57,791 nucleotides of DNA from a virus: positions 1 through 57,791 of the IMG/VR virus record IMGVR_UViG_3300003323_000218. One strand, 5' to 3'. The translations under genes were made by a program, and so were the position numbers. The notes under the pieces were generated by a model. That model did not search any database. It was not told the DNA's origin and worked only from the letters and a program-made list of their open reading frames with translations. Position 1 is the stretch's first letter; each line of letters begins with the position of its first letter. Shown here piece by piece: positions 1 through 8,524 of this stretch.

Positions 1-1226
1 AGGTCGCGCCGACCAACTACAAGCGCCCGACAGCGCTTATCACGCCACGTATGGTGCAAGACGCCATGGCGACTATCAAGGAACTCGGCCTCGAAGACGC
101 ACTGCAGCGCCGCTTCGCCAAGCTCTCTGATATGACCGTCAATAATGTGCTGTGGGCCGATGCGTCGGCGCAGAGCAAGATGAAGGGCGGCATCGAATCG
201 CTTCTCATGGAGGCTGCCGTTCAGCAAACCGCAGCGGATGCTGTGAAGGGTGCGGAAGAAATCACCATCGACGACTTCATGGCAAACATCCTGCCGAAAG
301 CCAAGGCGATGGAGGTGTTCGTCAAGAATACGCAGATGGGTAATTTCATGAGCATCACGGCCCCCATGCATGCAAGCGACCGCCGGCTGTTCAAGTGGGA
401 TAACGGTTTCGCATGGTCGTATGACGGCAATATCACCGACTCCATCAAAGAGCGCGTCAAGCGAGCTGGCGGGAACGTTTCGGCACCGCTGCGCGTATCG
501 CTCTCTTGGCACAACACGGATGACCTCGATCTGCATGTCATCGACCCGCACAACCATATCTATTACGGAGCCAAGCGTGGCCAGTATGGCGAACTCGACG
601 TAGACATGAACTGCTTCGGCAAGCTTGTCCGGGACGCGGTCGAAAACATCGTATGGCGACGACCGCAAGACGGCGTCTATCGCATCGCCGTGAACAACTT
701 CAACAAGCGCGAAACAGATGAGGTCGGCTTCGAAATTGAAATCGAGAACAACGGCAGCATCACGCAATTGTCGTGCATGCAATCTCCGCGCAACCGCGAA
801 AACATCGAAGTTGGCACGCTGACGGTAAAGGCTGGCGCGATCATCGAAGCCAAATTCAGCGCGCAGATGATGGGGGGCGGTATAAGTCACGAGAAATGGG
901 GCGTCAAGACCGAAGCATTCACCAAGGTCAACACGCTCATGCATAGCCCGAATTACTGGGACGAGAACGCCGTGGGCAACAAGCACTGGTTCTTCATCCT
1001 TGATGGATGCCGCAATCCTGAGTCGACGCGCGGCATCTACAACGAGTTCTTGCACTCGGCGATGGAGAAGCACCGCAAGGTCTTCGAGATCCTCGGCGAC
1101 AAGACGAAGTGCCAGCCAACGAACGAGCAATTGTCCGGAGTCGGTTTCTCGTCCACCAAAGGTGACTCGGTGCTGGTGTCGATTGCTGGCGACAAGCTGC
1201 GTAAGGTCTACAACGTCGTTTTCTAA
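1..1226 (+). CDS. C-terminal part of a 668-residue phage protein with a DUF2135-like section (gene split by the window ends)
   Basis: The frame is open from base 3 and has no start codon with a good ribosome site; the ATG at 51 is internal. Bases 57011-57791 join it in frame, giving 260 + 1 + 407 residues. About two thirds along the joined protein are SWHNTDDLDLHVIDP and GVYRIAVNNFN, the pattern of DUF2135/YfaP-like beta-sandwich domains. I recognise no catalytic motif. It heads the + strand accessory operon and follows the Erf/SSB/Gp157 genes, so a middle-gene role is likely. The exact function is unknown. Confidence 0.75.
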   Translation, partial: VAPTNYKRPTALITPRMVQDAMATIKELGLEDALQRRFAKLSDMTVNNVLWADASAQSKMKGGIESLLMEAAVQQTAADAVKGAEEITIDDFMANILPKAKAMEVFVKNTQMGNFMSITAPMHASDRRLFKWDNGFAWSYDGNITDSIKERVKRAGGNVSAPLRVSLSWHNTDDLDLHVIDPHNHIYYGAKRGQYGELDVDMNCFGKLVRDAVENIVWRRPQDGVYRIAVNNFNKRETDEVGFEIEIENNGSITQLSCMQSPRNRENIEVGTLTVKAGAIIEAKFSAQMMGGGISHEKWGVKTEAFTKVNTLMHSPNYWDENAVGNKHWFFILDGCRNPESTRGIYNEFLHSAMEKHRKVFEILGDKTKCQPTNEQLSGVGFSSTKGDSVLVSIAGDKLRKVYNVVF

Positions 1227-1243
1227 CCTGAAAGGAATTCAAA

Positions 1244-1651
1244 ATGACTACCAATCTCTTTGAAGCTGCAACCCGTCAGAAACTGCGCTTTCCATCTGGA
1301 CGTGGCGATCTATCGGCCGAGGATCTGTGGGACTTGCCGCTCACGGCGCGAAACGGCTTTGATCTCGACAACATCGCCAAGGCGGTGAACCGCGACTTGA
1401 AAGAAACCGCCGAGGAAAGCTTCGTCAATCCGGCACCGACTTCAGCCCAATCTATCCTGGCGATGAAGCTGGACATCGTCAAGCACATCATCGCCGTGAA
1501 GATCAAGGAAGCCGACGACGCGAAGCATGCTGCAGCGCGCGCCGCTGAACGCGCCCGACTGGTTGCCGCGCTGGATCAGAAAAACGAGCAGGAATTGCTC
1601 GGCATGTCGAAGGAAGACATCCAGAAGCGCTTGACTGAACTTGGTGCGTGA
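1244..1651 (+). CDS. Conserved-looking phage protein, helical, unknown function
   Basis: This is a 135-residue protein with a good ribosome site (aaaggaattcaaa before ATG), 17 bases after the split gene. The N-terminal half is mixed. Residues about 65-120 are rich in Ala, Glu, Lys and Arg (HAAARAAERARLVAALDQK) and are probably one long helix. It is likely co-transcribed with the gene before it. No family is recognised. Confidence 0.7.
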   Translation: MTTNLFEAATRQKLRFPSGRGDLSAEDLWDLPLTARNGFDLDNIAKAVNRDLKETAEESFVNPAPTSAQSILAMKLDIVKHIIAVKIKEADDAKHAAARAAERARLVAALDQKNEQELLGMSKEDIQKRLTELGA

Positions 1652-1738
1652 GTCAACGGAGCCGCCGCGCTGATGTCCGCCGCCGCGCTTGTCGCATAGG
1701 TGATGCGTGGTCGGTTCCACCAAATAGTGAGAGTGAAT

Positions 1739-1954
1739 ATGTCAAAGCAATCTGAAGCAAAAGAAAAGCAGGGTTATGTTCCGAAGGCGATTCCGCAAAC
1801 CTGCGGTAATTGCGCTCACTTCATGAGTGACAAGGTTGAGCGTGAAGGATACTTCGGCGGCTCATACGTGGACGAGAAGAGTATGCGCTGCGGCATCGGC
1901 GGATTTGCGGTGAAGAAGATGGGCACTTGCAACGAATGGAAGAGGAAAGTATGA
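1739..1954 (+). CDS. Small protein with a four-cysteine zinc-ribbon-like pattern
   Basis: This is a 71-residue protein. The start at 1739 is chosen because MSKQSEAKEK follows gagagtgaat; an upstream in-frame ATG at 1700 lacks a site. It has CGNC near residue 20, then RCG and TCNEW in the C-terminal third, so four Cys could bind zinc. The stop overlaps the next start as ATGA. It is a typical accessory phage gene of unknown role. Confidence 0.65.
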   Translation: MSKQSEAKEKQGYVPKAIPQTCGNCAHFMSDKVEREGYFGGSYVDEKSMRCGIGGFAVKKMGTCNEWKRKV

Positions 1955-2208
1955 CCTTCCAATCTACCTACGAATCCGCCCTGCGCACTCTTGGGCTTGC
2001 GCTTCCAGATGAAGCTTATCCGAAGCTGAAGGAAGCAATGCGCGGAGTGTGGAATGCGGCGCTAGGTGATGCGTATGAAATCGTACTGGCCGCTCCGCTT
2101 GAGTCGCGACACGATGCGGCGCCATATTCCACGCCCGAATGCGCGGCAATGGCGGTTGTTGCAGGAGCAAAGATTCGCGCCCTGATGGCGCAGGGAGAGA
2201 AGACGTGA
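1951..2208 (+). CDS. Small hypothetical phage protein
   Basis: This is an 85-residue protein. The start MTFQSTYESAL has gaggaaagt directly before it and overlaps the previous stop by four bases (ATGA), so translation is probably coupled. It is mostly helical and acidic, with no recognisable motif. Confidence 0.6.
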   Translation: MTFQSTYESALRTLGLALPDEAYPKLKEAMRGVWNAALGDAYEIVLAAPLESRHDAAPYSTPECAAMAVVAGAKIRALMAQGEKT

Positions 2209-2534
2209 AGCTCCAGCTAACAGACGCCGAAGTTACGCATCTACGCAAGACACTCGCATGGATGCGTTGCGAATACATGCTTGACGAAGAAATGCAGCGC
2301 GGGTCAGTGGAGGCAATCAAGACCCTTATGGAGCATGGCGATATCACGCAAGAAGAAGCTCACAACGCCCTTGCCAAGCGAGCGGATCAAATCCGGCAGG
2401 TTCCAAAGTATATAAGGCACGCGATCAAGATGCTAACCAAGGCCGTACACGAACATGACGGGACTAAGGGGGATGTTGTTGACGCGAGCATGCGAACGGT
2501 CCACCTAATTGAAGAACGGAAGATAGGCCAATGA
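2205..2534 (+). CDS. Hypothetical helical phage protein, GTG start
   Basis: A GTG at 2205 overlaps the previous stop (GTGA) and follows gggagagaagac, giving about 109 residues beginning VKLQLTDAEVTHLRKTL. The sequence is helix-rich throughout. The stop overlaps the next ATG. No family is recognised; an upstream ATG in the same frame would need a long overlap with the previous gene. Confidence 0.6.
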   Translation: MKLQLTDAEVTHLRKTLAWMRCEYMLDEEMQRGSVEAIKTLMEHGDITQEEAHNALAKRADQIRQVPKYIRHAIKMLTKAVHEHDGTKGDVVDASMRTVHLIEERKIGQ

Positions 2535-3925
2535 CCACCACACCCACCAGCGCACAAGGTGCGGATGAACTGCTGCCCATCATGTTTAACGGGAAAACTC
2601 CCATTGAAGATATGGATATTGGCCTGCTTTGCCAAATTTTGAAGAAGGACGGCCTTTTCGACGGCGACGGTCTTCAAGTCGCGTGGAATGACTTGGTGTG
2701 CTTTTACGTTGCGAACCGCCGCATCTCCACCCCAAGCACGCCGACAAACGCAAGGATCGAAGAGCTTGAAACGCTCTGCGCTGAAGCCTACCAAGTTGTT
2801 GGTGTGCTGGCAGCTGATGCGAGGCGCTTCGATGATGCCGCGGTCACAAAGGCATTAGATAACCTATATGCACAAAAGCTGGTTCATGCTGATGTGTTGC
2901 CGTTTCTGTCCGCTGAATTGAGCACACCACAGCCAGCGCAGGTGACGGACGAACCCGCGATTCGTGCGGAACTTGATCGGCTCATCAACAAGGTTGTCAA
3001 TCTAGGCTACGCATGCGGCGCTCATCCCATTCCAACGGGCGCAAATATGGCCAGTTATGACGAGCTATGCGAAAAAGCGGGCGCCGCCAACGACGAGCTT
3101 CGGGACTTCGTGCTATCCCTGCTCGCAGCTCAAGCGCCAACTGATTTGAACGGCATCGAACAATATCGCATGCAGATGGCGGGCATTTCGACTGCCGCGC
3201 TCGGCCACTGGAAGGCGGGCGATCCAATCCATCCCGATTACGACACACCGGCCCTGCGCGATGTGGCGAAGCTATACGCCAATTACGATGCGCTGCACAA
3301 GCAGGTCCACGCCGCCCAAGCAGATCAAGCAGATAGCCAGGATGCCGAGAAGGACGATCCGAGAACGGCGCATCTAGGCCATCAATCCGAGAAGCCTGGC
3401 AGCGAAACATGCGGCTTTTGCGGCGGCGACATGGCAAGCAACAAGCCATGCAGCGCTCGCGAGCACGCCCGCAACAAGGATATTCCCGACGCGGAGGTTG
3501 CTGTGTTCGGCTGTCAGATGGAAGCAGATGACGGAACAGAGCACGGCCACTGTGAGAAATGGTGCAAGCGCCCAGAGTGCCCTGTGTCGTTTAAATCTGC
3601 CGCCACCAAGGAAGCAGAGAATCTTGAACTACTGGTGGTCAATCCTAGCGGCGTCGAACTCGCGATCGAACGTCGCCCTGATGGCAAATGGCAGTTTCGT
3701 GCTAACGCTTTTGGCGACCGCCCGAGGATGCTTGATAAGGAAGTAGAGGCAGGCGGGAGCAAGGATGCGGTCGACAACATCATGAACTTGGCGGACGACT
3801 ATGCGCAAGACTTCCACGGCGCGAATGAAAGCTATTTCACCGACTCTGCCGCAAATCCTGACGCAAAGCGAAAAGCACTGGAAGCTGCTGTCCGCGCAGC
3901 CATCACATCGAAGGAACAACCATGA
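2531..3925 (+). CDS. Mosaic accessory phage protein (Ea22-like style), 464 residues
   Basis: The ATG overlaps the previous stop (ATGA). The protein looks modular: an N-terminal region to about residue 130, a helical middle (residues 140-270), a Cys-rich stretch (CGFCGGD, then CEKWCKRPEC around residues 295-350), and a C-terminal region that may be a separate DUF-type domain (LELLVVNPSGVELAIERR). Such patchwork proteins are common in accessory clusters of beta- and gammaproteobacterial phages. The function is unknown; the Cys cluster may bind zinc. Confidence 0.65.
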   Translation: MTTTPTSAQGADELLPIMFNGKTPIEDMDIGLLCQILKKDGLFDGDGLQVAWNDLVCFYVANRRISTPSTPTNARIEELETLCAEAYQVVGVLAADARRFDDAAVTKALDNLYAQKLVHADVLPFLSAELSTPQPAQVTDEPAIRAELDRLINKVVNLGYACGAHPIPTGANMASYDELCEKAGAANDELRDFVLSLLAAQAPTDLNGIEQYRMQMAGISTAALGHWKAGDPIHPDYDTPALRDVAKLYANYDALHKQVHAAQADQADSQDAEKDDPRTAHLGHQSEKPGSETCGFCGGDMASNKPCSAREHARNKDIPDAEVAVFGCQMEADDGTEHGHCEKWCKRPECPVSFKSAATKEAENLELLVVNPSGVELAIERRPDGKWQFRANAFGDRPRMLDKEVEAGGSKDAVDNIMNLADDYAQDFHGANESYFTDSAANPDAKRKALEAAVRAAITSKEQP

Positions 3926-4491
3926 GCCCAACTGAACAAGTGCGCGAGGCGCTGGAGTGCGCTAAATCGATATTGGAAGACTTGCATAATCCAGACGTTG
4001 AGTCCAACTGTCCCAAGTGCCAAGCATTGGCAAAAGTTGAATGTGCAATTACCGCCCTTGCCGCTCTCAGCCAGCAGGCAGCGGAGCCGAAGGATGGTGA
4101 GCCGGTGGCTGTTGTCATTGAGTATGGGCCAGCATCGTCGTTGGCGCTGAAACTGAAAAAAGATGTGCCGATTGGAACGCCGCTCTACGCCTCCCCTCAA
4201 GTGCGCGAGGTGAGCGAAGAGGAACTTTCATCAGCATGGAAAGAGGCCATGAAAGGCGACGAAAATATCAGCGTGCTACGCCTTTTTGCAAACGCCCTTC
4301 TCACCCGCGCCACCACACCGCCAGACCATATCGAGCCATCGCTCGGAATGGTACAAGACCATATTGATGGCACCGACAAAATGGTCCAGCCAGCACAGGA
4401 AGATGTGTTTGCAGCAGCGACATTTCAGCCGAATGTGTCGCTGAACAGCGAAAAGAGCGACACACCGCCAGCACAGGAGGATGCCAAATGA
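3922..4491 (+). CDS. Accessory phage protein with a GEPVAVV…LYASP segment
   Basis: This is a 189-residue protein coupled to its neighbours by ATGA overlaps on both sides. Residues about 55-90 read DGEPVAVVIEYGP then IGTPLYASP, a segment often seen in Ea22-like and related mosaic phage proteins. The early part has CPKC (possible half zinc site). The C-terminal third is low-complexity and Pro/Gln-rich. Function unknown. Confidence 0.6.
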   Translation: MSPTEQVREALECAKSILEDLHNPDVESNCPKCQALAKVECAITALAALSQQAAEPKDGEPVAVVIEYGPASSLALKLKKDVPIGTPLYASPQVREVSEEELSSAWKEAMKGDENISVLRLFANALLTRATTPPDHIEPSLGMVQDHIDGTDKMVQPAQEDVFAAATFQPNVSLNSEKSDTPPAQEDAK

Positions 4492-4703
4492 GCGACGAAA
4501 AACTACGCCCTTGCCCGTTTTGCCATTCAACGGATGTTCATGTTGAGAATCGCTACGGAAGCGGATTGTTTCTTGGTGCATGCGATAACTGCGGCGCAAC
4601 TGGTCCAAGTTACGCCGTTAGCAGGAAGGTCGGCAAGACGTGGCCGAGAGAGGCGGCGGCTCGTGCTTGGAACGGTTACGTCGTCAAGCAGGAGGAAATA
4701 TGA
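4488..4703 (+). CDS. Lar-family restriction alleviation-like protein
   Basis: This is a 71-residue protein of the Lar type: LRPCPFCHSTDV at the start, C-x2-CGATGP in the middle and AARAWNGYV near the end. These are the family's two zinc-ligand Cys pairs and its closing W-N. Rac-prophage Lar relieves type I restriction by acting on the host modification enzyme; many phage homologues are untested. It is coupled to both neighbours by four-base overlaps. Confidence 0.8.
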   Translation: MSDEKLRPCPFCHSTDVHVENRYGSGLFLGACDNCGATGPSYAVSRKVGKTWPREAAARAWNGYVVKQEEI

Positions 4704-4936
4704 ACATAAAGTCAGAACTGCACGGCTATGCATCGAATCCTGGATATAGCCATAACGACTATGCCGACTGCATGAGGCTCGCCGCCGACCGCATCGAAGA
4801 GTTGGAGCGCCAGAATGCTGAAGCGCAAGCCAACATCGAAACGCTTCGCAAGGCGCTGCAATTCTACGCCGATGGGTTGAGCGACGATGGAAGCGTGGCC
4901 AATGTCGCATTGCGAGCAATAAAGGGGGAATTATGA
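4700..4936 (+). CDS. Small hypothetical protein with a coiled-coil middle
   Basis: A strong site (aggaggaaat) precedes the ATG at 4700, which overlaps the Lar stop. The 78 residues include RIEELERQNAEAQANIETL, a probable short coiled coil. It ends by overlapping the next ATG (ATGA). Function unknown. Confidence 0.65.
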   Translation: MNIKSELHGYASNPGYSHNDYADCMRLAADRIEELERQNAEAQANIETLRKALQFYADGLSDDGSVANVALRAIKGEL

Positions 4937-5316
4937 CCGACGAATTGCGCGACTATGATTGCCCATACTGCGAAGGTACTGGATCAACCGGATATGCGGG
5001 ATTTAAATATCCTGAAGACGCACAGCCATTGAAAGACCGCATCGCCGAACTCGAAGCCAAGCTGGCAGAGGCGATGAAGGATGCGGAGATCCGGCAGCAT
5101 GAACTGATGGCGGCGCGCGAGAAAGCCGACCGTGTCGTCCAAATACTGTGCCGAATCCACGCGCTTACGACACCACGTCCGATCCAGGCGTCAGATGGGA
5201 AAACGTATCGCTTCAAAGATCCCAATGCAGCGGACACGCTAAACGCACTGTCAGACAGGATTCGCAGCATTCCAGATGATCTTGCCGCCATTGCGGCGCA
5301 AGGAGAGCGGAAGTGA
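4933..5316 (+). CDS. Small protein with a CPYCEGTG half zinc finger and coiled coil
   Basis: This is a 127-residue protein. The start has CPYCEGTGSTGY, like one repeat of the DnaJ zinc-finger module, followed by a coiled coil (IAELEAKLAEAMKDAEIRQ, about residues 37-60). The C-terminus is mixed. It overlaps both neighbours by four bases. It may bind zinc; role unknown. Confidence 0.65.
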   Translation: MTDELRDYDCPYCEGTGSTGYAGFKYPEDAQPLKDRIAELEAKLAEAMKDAEIRQHELMAAREKADRVVQILCRIHALTTPRPIQASDGKTYRFKDPNAADTLNALSDRIRSIPDDLAAIAAQGERK

Positions 5317-5570
5317 GCTATGAATATCAACGCGAACGCGAAAAGCTATTCACCGAGTCCGGTGCGGATATGTTGATCATTATTCGGGACAACGTCAATC
5401 GACTACTTAACACCGCAGGTGCATTCAGAGCGGATGCCTCTTGGAGGGGTGTTATTGGAGATACTTGGACGATGCTTGCCGCGCTTGATTATCTTGTTGA
5501 GCGAGGAGAAATCCGCGAGATTTCTTCTGGAACAGCTGGGCAGCACCGTGTATTTGTCCGCGCAGAATAA
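5313..5570 (+). CDS. Small hypothetical protein, GTG start
   Basis: This is an 85-residue protein. The GTG at 5313 overlaps the previous stop (GTGA) and has ggagagcggaa before it. The C-terminal half (LAALDYLVERGEIREISSG then a strand ending RVFVRAE) has the look of a winged-helix recognition helix plus wing, but this is only a pattern impression. Confidence 0.6.
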   Translation: MSYEYQREREKLFTESGADMLIIIRDNVNRLLNTAGAFRADASWRGVIGDTWTMLAALDYLVERGEIREISSGTAGQHRVFVRAE

Positions 5571-5579
5571 GGACTTGCC

Positions 5580-6458
5580 ATGACTCCATCCCAACAAATC
5601 GCCCTGCTGCGGGAAGCGCTGACGAAACTAAACAATGTCGTGGTCGCGAAGAATCGCGCCGGCACTGATTGGGGTGCTCAGTTTGCTGACATGATGGATG
5701 CATTGGCCTCTACGTCAACTGCGCTTGCGGCTACAGGATGCCAGCCAACTATTAAGGATTCCTTACAAGTTGACCTGCAAGAGCTGCGCAGGAAGGCGGA
5801 GGCGGCGAAACAATTCGGCAAGTGGTTTTATGCAACAGATCGCTTGATGCTGGAAACCGCTAGCAGCGAACGAGAGGCCCTTATTGCGGAAGATAGGGAA
5901 TACATCGCTGCCGCATCACCTGACGTCATCCTTGCGCTGATTGATCGGCTGGTAGAGGCGGAGGAACGAGCACATCAGTGGAAGGCGCTTTCGGAGATGC
6001 AGAAAGAAGCGCTCGACACCAGCACTGAAATCAATCGCCTGAAGGAAGAATTCGGGCTAGAGGCGAAGAGCTGCGCATTGCAAGAGGATGGCGCCCCGGA
6101 CTTCGATGATCGTCCTGATGCCTACATGTACAAAACCGGGGTGCCATGGGGCATTACTTTCAGCGATGCTGAATGCAAGAACGAAGCGCGCATTGTGCCA
6201 GTCTGGTTCGTTTCCAAAGAATGGAAGTCCAAGCATGCGATAACCAGCATCCCCGATGGGTTCGTGCTTGTGCCGAAGGAGCCGACGGCGGAGATGCTTC
6301 GATCTGCTGCGCTGGCTAGTCTGGGGATATTCCTCAATGGCGGACCTCCTGCAAACCATCGCGAACCATGTAGTGTTGAAATCGATGCTGCCAAGTCGGC
6401 TTACCGCGCCGCTATCGAAGCTGCACTGCCAGTAGCAGGAAAGGAGAAGAAGGAATGA
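5580..6458 (+). CDS. Ead/Ea22-like family protein
   Basis: This is a 292-residue protein. The section EYIAAASPDVILALIDRL followed by a coiled coil is the hallmark of Ead/Ea22-like phage proteins. The C-terminal IPDGFVLVPKEPTAEML then YRAAIEAAL is a second module that recurs in such mosaics. The start at 5580 follows ggacttgcc. The role of the family is unknown; lambda Ea22 is dispensable. The stop overlaps the next ATG. Confidence 0.7.
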   Translation: MTPSQQIALLREALTKLNNVVVAKNRAGTDWGAQFADMMDALASTSTALAATGCQPTIKDSLQVDLQELRRKAEAAKQFGKWFYATDRLMLETASSEREALIAEDREYIAAASPDVILALIDRLVEAEERAHQWKALSEMQKEALDTSTEINRLKEEFGLEAKSCALQEDGAPDFDDRPDAYMYKTGVPWGITFSDAECKNEARIVPVWFVSKEWKSKHAITSIPDGFVLVPKEPTAEMLRSAALASLGIFLNGGPPANHREPCSVEIDAAKSAYRAAIEAALPVAGKEKKE

Positions 6459-6883
6459 AGCACCTTTGGGAGGTCGAACATCCTTATTACTGCACTGAGG
6501 GCAATTTTTTCAGCAGTCAGTCGAATTACAAAACGATCCATGAGTTCAAGTCGTGGGCCGATTTCCTGTCTGAGATGGGCGATGCGGACAAGGACTATAA
6601 CTTCATGTTCCGGTGGGATTGGGATGAAACGGACGGCGACACTGGCGAGTCAACCTACACCGGAGATGACTACTACAGGAACGGTAGACTTGGCATGTTC
6701 TTCATGCATCAGCGGAAAGGATTCCACTCCACCAGCATTGTTGAGGTGTGCCGAGCTGACGAGCCTGCCGTGATCGAATATCTGCGCGGATACTGGCAGC
6801 ACATGCAAGCGATGTGGGAGCCATTCTCCACCGCAGGCAAGGACGATGGTGAGATGGCGGCAGCACCTGAGAAACAGGAGTAG
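6455..6883 (+). CDS. Hypothetical phage protein, aromatic-rich
   Basis: This is a 142-residue protein coupled to the gene before it (ATGA). It is unusually rich in Trp, Tyr and Phe (MFRWDWDETDGDTG, EYLRGYWQHMQAMW). No motif is recognised. It sits near the 3' end of the rightward accessory operon. Confidence 0.6.
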   Translation: MKHLWEVEHPYYCTEGNFFSSQSNYKTIHEFKSWADFLSEMGDADKDYNFMFRWDWDETDGDTGESTYTGDDYYRNGRLGMFFMHQRKGFHSTSIVEVCRADEPAVIEYLRGYWQHMQAMWEPFSTAGKDDGEMAAAPEKQE

Positions 6884-6885
6884 AG

Positions 6886-7020
6886 ATGCGCACTTTTGAG
6901 AACTTCCGCGCCTGGTTCCGGTTTTATCGTCAGGGGCAGCACATCATCCGCGATCTCGGCCGCTGGGAGTCGTTCTGGCGTGCCGCCGAATGGTGCTGGA
7001 GGAATTGGAGGAAGAGATGA
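6886..7020 (+). CDS. Small Trp/Arg-rich protein (44 residues)
   Basis: The reading frame begins MRTFENFRAWFRFYR and ends ESFWRAAEWCWRNWRKR. The site caggagtag lies six bases before ATG, and the stop overlaps the next start (ATGA). The spacing and chain of overlaps support translation although the product is very short. Confidence 0.5.
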   Translation: MRTFENFRAWFRFYRQGQHIIRDLGRWESFWRAAEWCWRNWRKR

Positions 7021-7139
7021 TCGTCGTGAAAGAATGGTATGGCAAAAGGGTGGATGGCCGCTGCTATTTCACTTACAAAGGATGGTTCCTGTTCGGCGCC
7101 ATCCCGTTGTTGATTATCCGGGAGGGAAGGAAGCAATGA
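7017..7139 (+). CDS. Small protein (40 residues) with a hydrophobic segment
   Basis: It starts inside the previous stop (ATGA) after gaggaagag and reads MIVVKEWYGKRVDGRCY… then GWFLFGAIPLLII, one short hydrophobic stretch that could touch a membrane. It ends overlapping another ATG. It is real mainly by context. Confidence 0.45.
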   Translation: MIVVKEWYGKRVDGRCYFTYKGWFLFGAIPLLIIREGRKQ

Positions 7140-7198
7140 AGCATATCTTTTTGAAAAAAGAAAACTGCACGCTGGCTGTACTATTTAGGCCAAGCTGA
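7136..7198 (+). CDS. Possible 20-residue terminal ORF of the accessory operon
   Basis: An ATG overlaps the previous stop and gggagggaagg lies just upstream, giving 20 codons. It overlaps the 3' end of the oppositely oriented spanin gene by 18 bases. It may only be the tail of the operon. No clear terminator is visible between the converging genes. Confidence 0.25.
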   Translation: MKHIFLKKENCTLAVLFRPS

Positions 7199-7654
7199 TA
7201 TCAATTTCCGCTTTTCTTCGTTGATGCTTTCAGTCTTTGCTGCCAGTTCATCTCGTCTTGCTGTGCACTCCCCAAGAATGTCCCGGTAGGTTCTGGCGAG
7301 GTCACGTAAGGCATCGGCGGAAAAGTCGGACAAGTGACTGTTGATATTTGCGGCCGTGTCGCGCAACCCATTAGCAGCAGCGACATTAGCAGCGGTAAGG
7401 CCGCGAATAATTTCTTGAGCTTTTGCATATGCATTTTGCGCCTCCTGTAGGCGTTGTTGGTCTGCTGCTTCCTTGATTCTTGCGGCTTTCTCGGCTTCCA
7501 GAGCCTTCGCCGTATATTCCGCCACAGCGCGCTGATAGCCGATGTTCTGCTCATATTCAAGGAACCGGTGAATGCCGAAGGTGATTGCGGCGAAGAGCGC
7601 CAATGCTGCGACGATCTCGGCAATCAGCTTCCAAGGCAGCGTAAGCGGATTCAC
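7181..7654 (-). CDS. Rz: i-spanin (Rz-like), inner-membrane lysis protein
   Basis: This is a 157-residue protein with an N-terminal membrane anchor (LIAEIVAALALFAAITFGI, residues about 10-28) followed by a long periplasmic coiled coil (AKALEAEKAARIKEAADQQ…), the plan of Rz i-spanins. The start is GTG and overlaps the previous stop (GTGA). A lipoprotein gene (Rz1) lies entirely inside it in another frame. The pair spans the periplasm and fuses the membranes at lysis. Confidence 0.85.
   Translation of the reverse strand: MNPLTLPWKLIAEIVAALALFAAITFGIHRFLEYEQNIGYQRAVAEYTAKALEAEKAARIKEAADQQRLQEAQNAYAKAQEIIRGLTAANVAAANGLRDTAANINSHLSDFSADALRDLARTYRDILGECTARRDELAAKTESINEEKRKLISAWPK
7201..7434 (-). 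CDS. Rz1: o-spanin (Rz1-like lipoprotein) embedded in the Rz gene
   Basis: It lies wholly within the Rz gene in another frame. An aggaggcgcaaa site precedes the ATG at 7434, giving MHMQKLKKLFAALPLLMSL then the lipobox LLMGC, so the mature lipoprotein starts at Cys. The mature part has a Pro cluster (CPTFPPMPYVTSPEPTG) as in Rz1. It pairs with the i-spanin to disrupt the outer membrane. Confidence 0.85.
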   Translation of the reverse strand: MHMQKLKKLFAALPLLMSLLLMGCATRPQISTVTCPTFPPMPYVTSPEPTGTFLGSAQQDEMNWQQRLKASTKKSGN

Positions 7655-7902
7655 GATTCAATCTCCTTCGGATGGCACTTCTTCTCCAAGGCATCGATGT
7701 ACCGCTGCATGTTCTGGAGCACGCGCAATGCTGTCGCTTTGTCCTTCTCGTCTTGCTCGATCTGAGCATCCATGCGCTGGAAATTTTCCAGCAGATTGGT
7801 GGCCTCTTCGCGCGTGAAGAGCACCGATCCGTCCGGATTGTCGGTGACGGCAATTGCGGAAATTGAAAGCGTCACCAGCACGCCGAGAATGAAATTACGC
7901 AT
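7651..7902 (-). CDS. Small exported coiled-coil protein in the lysis cassette
   Basis: The start at 7902 follows aaggaggtggtc, giving an 83-residue protein. MRNFILGVLVTLSISAIA is a signal peptide or membrane anchor, followed by an acidic helical region (TNLLENFQRMDAQIEQDEKD). It overlaps the Rz start by GTGA. It is probably periplasmic and part of the lysis operon. Function unknown. Confidence 0.6.
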   Translation of the reverse strand: MRNFILGVLVTLSISAIAVTDNPDGSVLFTREEATNLLENFQRMDAQIEQDEKDKATALRVLQNMQRYIDALEKKCHPKEIES

Positions 7903-7913
7903 GACCACCTCCT

Positions 7914-8111
7914 TCAATGAAGCAAAGCTCGCACAAAGAATACCGTGCAGATACAACTGAAAACAACGCATAAACCAGCCGCGATGAGCCCACCCAGCGC
8001 AATACTGCCTCCCCGGCCTTCCGGATCAGAGGCCACCCCTACGCTGAATACAAACAAGAAAATTGCCAAACCAAGAAATACAAGCGCAGCAATGATGAGA
8101 GCGATAGTCAT
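7914..8111 (-). CDS. Small two-span membrane protein
   Basis: This is a 65-residue protein with two hydrophobic segments: residues about 2-25 (IALIIAALVFLGLAIFLFVF) and about 40-62 (GGLIAAGLCVVFSCICTVFF). A Gly-rich acidic loop lies between. The site aggagaagtgta is before ATG. It lies in the lysis cluster and could modulate holin action, but that is guesswork. Confidence 0.6.
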   Translation of the reverse strand: MTIALIIAALVFLGLAIFLFVFSVGVASDPEGRGGSIALGGLIAAGLCVVFSCICTVFFVRALLH

Positions 8112-8189
8112 TACACTTCTCCTAAACAGATACGCCCTTCCCTTTTGGTCAGTCGCTAGGACAGCACGGCTGTGGTATTGCGAATCAGG

Positions 8190-8438
8190 TCAGCACTCGC
8201 GCCATACGCCGCGCTCAAGGTATCCGTGCCATTGTCCGACGTTTGGCTGTGTTATGAGTATTGATGGTGAAACGGTGATTGTTCCGTCATCATGTTCAAC
8301 TACGTCATGAGCGCGAAGGTTTCCATGCATACCATTCGGCGCAACACAGAACCAATGGCCGTCTCGCTCATCTTTGCCGTACTCGCCGGGATTCGGCAAA
8401 CCAATACCCGCATAGCCGTAGATTCGTTTTCCGTTCAT
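8190..8438 (-). CDS. DUF6527-like phage protein
   Basis: This is an 82-residue protein. The C-terminal half (DDGTITVSPSILI… then WHGYLERGVWREC) matches the usual W-HF-x-G-x-W ending of DUF6527-type phage proteins. The family's CxxC-type part is reduced here to one Cys (WFCVAPNGMHGNL). The site gaaaggattgtc precedes ATG. Function unknown. Confidence 0.6.
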   Translation of the reverse strand: MNGKRIYGYAGIGLPNPGEYGKDERDGHWFCVAPNGMHGNLRAHDVVEHDDGTITVSPSILITQPNVGQWHGYLERGVWREC

Positions 8439-8524
8439 GACAATCCTTTCAGGCAGATTTGCCGCTCGGCCTCCCGGCTCTTTACCAGCCCCGGCAGGGC
8501 GCCATTACGTCGTTAATGCTTGCC